Below, one piece after another: positions 58,663 to 64,000 of a stretch of 64,000 nt of DNA (position 1 is its first letter; each line of letters starts with the position of its first letter). Source of the DNA: Micromonospora ferruginea. Its GTDB lineage: Bacteria; Actinomycetota; Actinomycetes; Mycobacteriales; Micromonosporaceae. Location of the stretch: contig NZ_CP059322.2 of assembly GCF_013694245.2 (NCBI RefSeq), positions 1,546,001 to 1,610,000 of the forward strand, in the 5' to 3' direction. The notes beneath the pieces were generated by a model. It saw only the letters and a list, made by a program, of their open reading frames with translations, did not search any database and had not been told where the DNA came from. A program made the position numbers and the translations under genes.

Positions 58663-59664
58663 ATGAGTGACAATCACCCTCCCTACGGAGGTTATCCGGA
58701 CCCCAACGCGCCGTACGGCCAGCAGCCGCCCTACGGCGCGCAGCCCGGGTCGGGTGCGCCGTACGGCCAGCAGCCCGCCTCGGGAGCGCCCTACGGCGCG
58801 TCGCCGGCGTCGGGCGCCCCCTACGGCGCGCAGCCCGGTTCCGGCGCCCCCTACGGCGCGCAGCCCGGGCCGGAGGCGTACGGCGCGCAGGCGCCGTACC
58901 CGGGTCAGCCCGCGTACCCCGGGCAGCCGGCGCCGTTCGCGGCCGCCCCGCCGCCCGCCAAGTCGAAGAAGGGGCTGATCGTCGGCCTCGCCGCCGGCGC
59001 GGTGACGTTGACGCTGCTGTGCTGCGGCGGCGGGCTCGCCTACGTCGCGTTCGGCGGCGACGACGACAAGGACCCGACGCCGATCGCCTCCGGTAGCGCC
59101 ACCCCGGGGCCGACGGCGACGCCCTCGCAGGCCGGGCCGGAGACGACCGGGCCGGACGAGCCGACCAACAACGACGCGACGACGGCCCGCTACTCCAGCG
59201 ACCTGTCCGCGGTCTGCGAGGGCGGTTCGATCCTCAACGCCGCCCCGTACACCGGGCCGTCGAGCGCGAAAGCGTACGTTTTCTCCAACGCCCCGGACCG
59301 GCCGACGTTCTGGTCGCAGAAGTCGTTCAGCTCCGACAAGAGCTACTACGCCAAGTCGGCGGACTTCGCGACCGCGTCGGTGATCGGCTGCCTCAAGGTG
59401 GTCGACGGCAGCGAGGGCACGCCGAAGAAGTGCCAGTACAAGGCCACCGACGGCAAGGTCGTCACGGTCGACTACATCTCCTCGCGGTACACGCTGACGT
59501 TCCACGCGGCCAAGACCGGCGAGAAGATCGGCGACGGCGGCACCGTGACCGCGCCGGCCGCCCGCTGCCCGAGCTTCATCTCCTACAACAAGGTGACGAT
59601 GAAGTCGTACGCGGCGCCGGACAGCGGCACCATCGAGGCGGCGCTGGACCGGTTCCTCAAGTAG
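58663..59664 (+). CDS. Single-pass membrane protein with Pro/Gly/Tyr repeat-rich N-terminus
   Basis: This 333-residue protein has a cytoplasmic tail of about 95 residues with repeated GAPYGAQP or GAPYGQQP units. One transmembrane helix follows (GLIVGLAAGAVTLTLLCCGGGLAYVAF, about 105-130), then a Pro/Thr linker and an extracellular domain of about 150 residues with several Cys (SAVCEG, VIGCLKVV, KKCQYK, AARCPS). The layout is common in actinomycete envelope proteins. The extracellular domain is not one I recognise by function. AGGTGGAAG lies before the ATG. Confidence 0.75.
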   Translation: MSDNHPPYGGYPDPNAPYGQQPPYGAQPGSGAPYGQQPASGAPYGASPASGAPYGAQPGSGAPYGAQPGPEAYGAQAPYPGQPAYPGQPAPFAAAPPPAKSKKGLIVGLAAGAVTLTLLCCGGGLAYVAFGGDDDKDPTPIASGSATPGPTATPSQAGPETTGPDEPTNNDATTARYSSDLSAVCEGGSILNAAPYTGPSSAKAYVFSNAPDRPTFWSQKSFSSDKSYYAKSADFATASVIGCLKVVDGSEGTPKKCQYKATDGKVVTVDYISSRYTLTFHAAKTGEKIGDGGTVTAPAARCPSFISYNKVTMKSYAAPDSGTIEAALDRFLK

Positions 59665-59669
59665 CGAGT

Positions 59670-59723
59670 GTTAGGAGGGGGCCCCGCTTATGCAGAATGC
59701 GTTAAGCGGGGCCCCCGCCTTAC
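59670..59723. repeat. 54-base palindromic element, copy 2 (bidirectional terminator)
   Basis: Starts GTTAGG and ends GCCTTAC like copy 1 at 18781, with GCGTTAAGC at the same internal position and GGGGCCCC-type arms. It lies between the repeat-rich membrane-protein gene (plus) and a SARP gene (minus). Its right end supplies the TAA stop of the SARP gene (59720-59722), so insertion may have set that protein's C-terminus. Confidence 0.8.
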
Positions 59724-61531
59724 AAGCACTCGTTGGCGAAGATGCGCAGCAGCTCCGGTAGATGGAAGCGCTGCCCCAGCAGGCCGGAGTCGACCGGCAC
59801 CAGCATGTTGTGCTGCACCAGGTGCTCGACCAGCCGGTTGGCCTGCTGCCGGGGCAGGCGCAGGATCTCCACCGCGCTGTTCGGGGTGATCAGCGAGTCG
59901 GCGGCGGCCAGTTCCCGCAGCGCCCGCCGGGCGTCGACGTCCAGCCCCCGGTAGCTGACCGAGAGCGTGTCGCGCACCGAGATGTCCCCGACGACCAGCT
60001 CGGCGAGCCGGTTCTCCTCGTCCTCCAGGTGCTCGGCGAAGCCGGGCAGCGCGCCGTCGGGCTGGGTGACCAGCCGGCTGCCGACGATCCGCAGGGCCAG
60101 CGGCAACTGGTCGCAGGCGTCGGCGATGCGGCCGAAGACCTCCGGCTGCTCCCGCACCCGGGCCTCGCCCGCGATCGTCGCCAGCAGCTCCACCGCCTCG
60201 TCCCGGTCCAGCGCGCCCAGCGTCAGCCGCCAGCCCACGTCCAGGTCCAGCAGGCGCTGCCGGCTGTTGACCAGGACCAGGCTGCGCCCGGCGCCCGGCA
60301 GCAACGGGCGGACCTGCTGCGCGCACTCGACGTCGTCGATGATGAGCAGCAGCCGCCGGCCGGCGAGCGCGCACCGCAGCACGGCGGCCCGCTCCCGGAT
60401 GTCCTCGGACATGCCGGTCAGCGGCACCCCCAGCTCGACCAGCAGTTCCCGGATCAGCTCCCCGCTGCCGCGCGGCGGCTCGTCACCGCTGTCGAAGCTG
60501 ACGAAGAGCTGCCCGTCGGGGAAGAGGTCCGCCAGGTCGTAGCCGCTGGACACCGAGAAGGACGACTTGCCCACGCCCGGTGCGCCGGAGACCAGCACCA
60601 CGGCGGCGTGCTCGTCCGTGCCGGTCGAGTCGGCGATGCCCTCGGCGATGGCACGGAGCTGGCCGGCGGTGGTGTCCCGGCCGACCAGCATCGGCGGCTT
60701 CATCGGCAACGCCTGCCGGCCGGTCGGCGGTACGCCGGGGCCGGCGCCGGCCGCCGGCCGGCCCGACGGGGGACGGGCCTCGGCCGAGTCCGCGTCCAAC
60801 GCGGCCTGCAGCGCGCCCTGCAGGGCCGGGCCGGGATCGACGCCCAGCTCGTCGACGATGCCGTGCCGGGCCTGCTGGTAGGCGGCCAGCGCCTCGGCGA
60901 CCCGCCCCTCCAGCGTCAGCGCGGTCACCAACTGCGCCTGGTGGCGTTCGTCCAGCGGCTCCTCGGCCACCATCCGGCGCAGCGCGGGGATGACCCGCGC
61001 CGGCTGGCCCAGGCGCAGCCGCAGGTCGGTCAGCTCGGTGGTCAGCTCCCGGTGCTGCTCCCGTAGCGCGGTGACCGCCGCGTTCAGCTCGGTGCCGAGA
61101 TCCGGCAGGTCCTCCAGCGGGTGCCCCCGCCACAGCGCGACCGCCCGGTCGAACAGGTCGGCGGCGGCGTCCGGCCGGTCCTCCCGCGCCGCGCGGCGCG
61201 CGTCGTCGGCGAGACGCCGGAACCGCAGCAGGTCCAACTCGTGCTCGTCGACGCACAGGTGGTAGCCGGTGCCGTCGTGCACCAGCCGGTCGGCCGAGTC
61301 GCCGCCGCGGTCCAGCACCTGCCGCAGCCGGTGCACGTACGTGCGCAGGTTCCGCACGGCCGACGCGGGCGGCGCGTCCGGCCAGAGGCCGTCGACCAAC
61401 CGGGCGGTGGAGACGGTACGACCCGGGCTCAGCAGCAGCACGGCGAGCAGGAGTCGTGGCTTGGTGCCGCTCAACGTGACCGCTTGTTCGTCCGCGGACA
61501 GGGTCAGCGGACCGAGAACACTGAACTGCAT
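59720..61531 (-). CDS. SARP-family regulator with BTAD and NB-ARC domains (AfsR-like, no TPR region)
   Basis: This 603-residue regulator has an OmpR-type winged helix (about 1-95; MQFSVLGPLTLSADEQ, KPRLLLAVLLLSPGRTV), a bacterial activation domain (about 100-240, HPLEDLPDLGTEL and EPLDERHQAQLV) and an NB-ARC ATPase (about 275-600) with Walker A SGAPGVGKSS. It ends right after the winged-helix part of NB-ARC (LPELLRIFANECL), with no TPR domain as in AfsR. The start was set at ATG 61531 with GAGGGA upstream. Such proteins activate secondary metabolism; no target is evident in the window. Confidence 0.86.
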   Translation of the reverse strand: MQFSVLGPLTLSADEQAVTLSGTKPRLLLAVLLLSPGRTVSTARLVDGLWPDAPPASAVRNLRTYVHRLRQVLDRGGDSADRLVHDGTGYHLCVDEHELDLLRFRRLADDARRAAREDRPDAAADLFDRAVALWRGHPLEDLPDLGTELNAAVTALREQHRELTTELTDLRLRLGQPARVIPALRRMVAEEPLDERHQAQLVTALTLEGRVAEALAAYQQARHGIVDELGVDPGPALQGALQAALDADSAEARPPSGRPAAGAGPGVPPTGRQALPMKPPMLVGRDTTAGQLRAIAEGIADSTGTDEHAAVVLVSGAPGVGKSSFSVSSGYDLADLFPDGQLFVSFDSGDEPPRGSGELIRELLVELGVPLTGMSEDIRERAAVLRCALAGRRLLLIIDDVECAQQVRPLLPGAGRSLVLVNSRQRLLDLDVGWRLTLGALDRDEAVELLATIAGEARVREQPEVFGRIADACDQLPLALRIVGSRLVTQPDGALPGFAEHLEDEENRLAELVVGDISVRDTLSVSYRGLDVDARRALRELAAADSLITPNSAVEILRLPRQQANRLVEHLVQHNMLVPVDSGLLGQRFHLPELLRIFANECL

Positions 61532-61631
61532 GGATGTAGTCCCTCGCTCCGCCGTGCCGTCCACAGTGTTGTGACGGCTGAATTTCCCACCTTCAGCTAG
61601 GGAATAACGCGCTCCCAGATGATGAAAGGAC

Positions 61632-62588
61632 TCACCGATCGGGATGCGCTTCGTGGCTCTGCGTGATCTGCGTGGTCGCCAGGTGTGCCGCGTCGAGCAC
61701 GGCGACCGCGTCCGCCACCCCGGCGCCGGCGGACCGGCCGGTGCGGACCAGCCCGGCGAAGTCCTCCGCCTGGCGTGCCAGCGCCGCGTACATGGTGGCG
61801 TCGCCGTCGGCCGGGTCGAGGAACACCAGCCGGACGTGGTCGCGGGTGCCGAAGACCTCCACCGCCGCCATGTCCCCGCCCGTGTGGTGCCGGCCGAGCG
61901 AGACCAGCGCGGTGCCGCCGCCGGAGAGACCGAGCAACGCCTGTGCGCTGTCCACGTCCCGCCCGCGTACCGCCGGGTCGGTGACGGGCCCGGCCGGCCG
62001 GGCGGCCACCTCGACCACGTCCTGCCCGGTCAGCCACCGGATCTGGTCGAACTCGTGCACCCCCATGTCCACGAAGATCCCGCCGCTGCCGGTGCGGAAC
62101 GCCGCCGCCGGCGGCTCGCCGTCCCACTGGTAGGCGGCCACGAACAGCACCTCGCCGAGGTCGCCGCCGGCGATCCGCTCGCGCAGCCGCCGCAGCGCCG
62201 GCACGTACCGGCGCCAGTAGGCGACCTGGAAGCCGACGCCGGCGGCGGCGGCCACCCGGCCGGCCTCCGCGGCCTCGGCCGCGTCCAGCCCGGCCGGTTT
62301 CTCGCAGAGCACCGGCAGCCCCGCCTTCGCGGCGGCCGCGACCACCGCGCCGTGCCGGCCGGTCGGCGCGGTCACCAGCAGACCGTCCGGCACCGTCTCC
62401 GCGAGCAGGTCCTCCACGCTCGGGTACGCCGGCAGCCCGGCGGCGGCGACCGCCGCGCGCGCCTGCGGCACCGGGTCGACCACGTGGCTGATCCGGACCG
62501 TCCGGTTGCCCGCCAGCGCCCGCAGGTGGTGGCGGCCCATCCGCCCGGCGCCCACCAGCGCCAGCCGGAACTCGTCACTGCTGGTCAT
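61632..62588 (-). CDS. Gfo/Idh/MocA-family NAD(P)-dependent oxidoreductase
   Basis: This 318-residue enzyme has the Rossmann motif GAGRMGRHHLRAL at the start, the catalytic CEKPAG and the substrate-domain features YWRRYVPALRRLRERI and DMGVHEFDQIRWLTG. The family oxidises sugars, inositols and related ring polyols. The start at 62588 overlaps the IMPase gene by 14 bases; the open frame reaches further upstream but without support. Its pairing with an inositol-monophosphatase-like gene suggests cyclitol or sugar metabolism. Confidence 0.86.
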   Translation of the reverse strand: MTSSDEFRLALVGAGRMGRHHLRALAGNRTVRISHVVDPVPQARAAVAAAGLPAYPSVEDLLAETVPDGLLVTAPTGRHGAVVAAAAKAGLPVLCEKPAGLDAAEAAEAGRVAAAAGVGFQVAYWRRYVPALRRLRERIAGGDLGEVLFVAAYQWDGEPPAAAFRTGSGGIFVDMGVHEFDQIRWLTGQDVVEVAARPAGPVTDPAVRGRDVDSAQALLGLSGGGTALVSLGRHHTGGDMAAVEVFGTRDHVRLVFLDPADGDATMYAALARQAEDFAGLVRTGRSAGAGVADAVAVLDAAHLATTQITQSHEAHPDR

Positions 62589-63414
62589 CGTCGTTCCCCT
62601 TCTCCTCGTCGGCGCGGTCCGCGCCCAGCCAGTCCTCCAGCGCGGCCACCACGGCCGGCGCACCGGTGGCGAAGACGGTCTGCCCGTCCCGCCGCCACCG
62701 GCGGGTCACCCCGCCGCCGGCCTCCACCAGCGCGGTCCCGGCCGCGACGTCCCAGGCGGCCGGGTCGAAGCTGACGAACGCGTCCAGCTCGCCGGTGGCC
62801 ACCGCCGCGAGGTCGCAGACCGTGGAACCGGAGTTGCGCAGGTCCGCGACGCGCGGCGCGAGGCCGACGAGTGCCTGGTACGCGCGCCGGCGCGGCCCGG
62901 GCGCGTTGGGCACCGCGAACGCCACCAGCGCGTGCCCCGGCACCGCGTCGCGGTTGACCGCGACCCGGGCGTCGCCGTCGCGCGCGCCGTCGGCGTCGAG
63001 CACCAGGCAGGCGCCGGAGGCCGGTTGCAGGATGGTGGCCGCGACCACCCGGCCGTCGCCGTCGCCCGCGTCGCAGCCCGCGGCCACGGCGATGCTCACC
63101 GCGTAGCGGCTCGCCCCGTGGCTGAAGTTCAGCGTGCCGTCGAGCGGGTCGACGATCCAGCGCAGGCCGGAGCAGCCGGCGCTGAGCCCGGACTCCTCGG
63201 CCAGCACGGCGTCCTGCGGTCGGTCGCGGGCCAGCAGGTCGAGGATCGCCCGTTCGCTGGCGTGGTCGGCGGTGGTCACCGGGTCCTGCGCGGCACCTCC
63301 CTTGTGGATGGTCTGAAAGCCCCGGTGGCGGGCCTGGCGGATGGCGTCCGCCCCGGCCCGCGCGGCGCGCAGGCTGAGGTGGCGCAGGTCCCCGGGAGCG
63401 GCGCCGATGCTCAT
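62575..63414 (-). CDS. Inositol monophosphatase-family phosphatase
   Basis: This 279-residue enzyme has both family motifs: WIVDPLDGTLNFSHG, with the metal Asp residues, and AWDVAAGTALVEAGGG. VLAEESG supplies the metal-binding Glu pair. It would remove phosphate from inositol phosphate, a sugar phosphate or PAP-like substrate, using Mg2+. It overlaps the flavin reductase gene upstream by ATGA and the oxidoreductase gene downstream by 14 bases. Confidence 0.87.
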   Translation of the reverse strand: MSIGAAPGDLRHLSLRAARAGADAIRQARHRGFQTIHKGGAAQDPVTTADHASERAILDLLARDRPQDAVLAEESGLSAGCSGLRWIVDPLDGTLNFSHGASRYAVSIAVAAGCDAGDGDGRVVAATILQPASGACLVLDADGARDGDARVAVNRDAVPGHALVAFAVPNAPGPRRRAYQALVGLAPRVADLRNSGSTVCDLAAVATGELDAFVSFDPAAWDVAAGTALVEAGGGVTRRWRRDGQTVFATGAPAVVAALEDWLGADRADEEKGNDDDQQ

Positions 63415-63944
63415 CGCGCCACCCCCGCCTCCCGCAGGTCGGCGACCTGCGCGTAGTGCCCGTCGAGGAACAGCAGCGGCGGCGTGGACCGCAGCAGCCC
63501 GGCGGCGCGGACGGTCCCCATCAGCACCGCGTGGTCACCGGCCGGCTCCGCCGACACCGCCTCGCAGCCGAAGTACGCCACCCCGTCGGTCAACCGCGGG
63601 CAGCCGGTCTCGGCCTCCGCGTCGTACGCGACGCCGGCGAAGCCCTCCGCGCCGGTGGGCCGGCCTCGGCTGGCGAACCAGGCCGCGTCCTCGCGCTGGT
63701 CGTCGGCGAGCACGGTGACCGCGAACCGGCCGCTGCCCCGGACCGCGTCCAGCAGCCGGCAGTCCCGCCGCAGGCACACCAGCAGCATCCGGGGGGACAA
63801 CGACACGGTGGTGAACGAGTTGACCGTCATGCCCAGCGGCCCGTCCGGTCCGAGCGCCGTCGCCACCGCGACTCCGGTGGCGAAGCGCCCCGCCACGGAC
63901 CGGAACGCCCGTTCCTGGTCGTGTGCGTTGCTGATCCCGGTCAT
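63411..63944 (-). CDS. Flavin reductase-like FMN-binding split-barrel protein
   Basis: This 177-residue protein has the flavin reductase domain pattern: FATGVAVATALGPDGPLGMTVNSFTTVSLSPRMLLVCL, then SGRFAVTVLADDQ and YFGCEAV. Members reduce FMN or FAD for a partner monooxygenase. The ATG at 63944 is favoured over the GTG three bases earlier, because AGGAG is then 8 bases upstream. A monooxygenase partner may lie beyond the window's right edge. Confidence 0.83.
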   Translation of the reverse strand: MTGISNAHDQERAFRSVAGRFATGVAVATALGPDGPLGMTVNSFTTVSLSPRMLLVCLRRDCRLLDAVRGSGRFAVTVLADDQREDAAWFASRGRPTGAEGFAGVAYDAEAETGCPRLTDGVAYFGCEAVSAEPAGDHAVLMGTVRAAGLLRSTPPLLFLDGHYAQVADLREAGVAR

Positions 63945-64000
63945 CACCGTTCTCCTCTCGTCCCGCCGGTGGCGTCGCCGACCAGGGCGGCGGTCCGGCG
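63944..64000 (-). CDS. C-terminal end of an upstream gene (partial)
   Basis: The frame read leftward from base 64000 is open for 18 codons, ending RRTAALVGDATGGTRGER at a TGA (63944-63946). That stop overlaps the flavin reductase start as TGATG. Coupled spacing like this is frequent in the window, so the fragment is probably the tail of the preceding gene in the operon. Nothing can be said about its function. Confidence 0.45.
   Translation of the reverse strand, partial: RRTAALVGDATGGTRGER

Overview
The window is very GC-rich with actinomycete gene style: GTG starts, 4-base ATGA/GTGA overlaps, TTAGGTTAG-type iron boxes, SARP, ROK and AfsR-like regulators, a des-type hydroxamate siderophore cluster, a CBM2-tailed secreted lyase and an LPXTG surface protein. 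Gene content and the dispersed hairpins and start-codon repeats suggest Micromonosporaceae, probably Micromonospora. That placement is inference from sequence style; no 16S gene or other marker is present. I saw no rRNA, tRNA, CRISPR array, phage or insertion sequence.

Layout. 0-5.1 kb: the end of a secreted PPC-domain protein, then an RpiR regulator, a polar amino acid-type ABC transporter and an M20 peptidase in one operon. 5.1-10.4 kb: an inorganic-carbon module made of a divergent beta-carbonic-anhydrase-like gene, a single gene fusing DabB (antiporter-like) to DabA (DUF2309, with its zinc ligands), and a PII-like gene. 10.4-18.1 kb: two kinase/regulator pairs, each beside an ABC exporter, meeting at a shared terminator. 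18.2-21.7 kb: a hemerythrin-domain protein, an internally duplicated secreted protein and a PL9-type pectate lyase with CBM2. 21.8-26.7 kb: a ferric-siderophore uptake operon behind an iron box. 26.7-30.8 kb: four tandem AraC-family paralogues. 31.3-32.9 kb: a three-gene lasso-peptide-like cluster (short AsnB-like cyclase, PqqD-like RRE protein, 51-residue precursor with a perfect lasso leader motif) with no B2 protease. 32.9-40.8 kb: desA-D-like genes and a divergent penicillin-acylase/GNAT fusion around a consensus iron box. 40.8-48.3 kb: a DUF11 LPXTG surface protein, a redoxin-like protein, an epoxide hydrolase and a secreted GDSL esterase. 49.0-58.4 kb: a ROK-regulated transport and catabolic operon (ABC importer, creatininase-like, amidohydrolase, ArgH-like lyase, ROK kinase). 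58.7-64 kb: a repeat-rich membrane protein, a SARP/NB-ARC regulator, and a leftward operon of oxidoreductase, IMPase and flavin reductase that runs out of the window.

How the parts fit. The uptake operon at 21.8 kb and the siderophore genes at 32.9-40.8 kb share near-identical iron boxes, so they should respond together to an IdeR/DmdR-type repressor. The AraC array and the lasso-like cluster lie between them, and the outermost AraC gene is divergent from the lasso-like cluster, which makes it a candidate regulator. The most unusual items are the B2-less lasso-like cluster, the DabB-DabA fusion, the acylase-GNAT fusion, and repeat units that begin at start codons in two places (11.7 kb and 57.4 kb).
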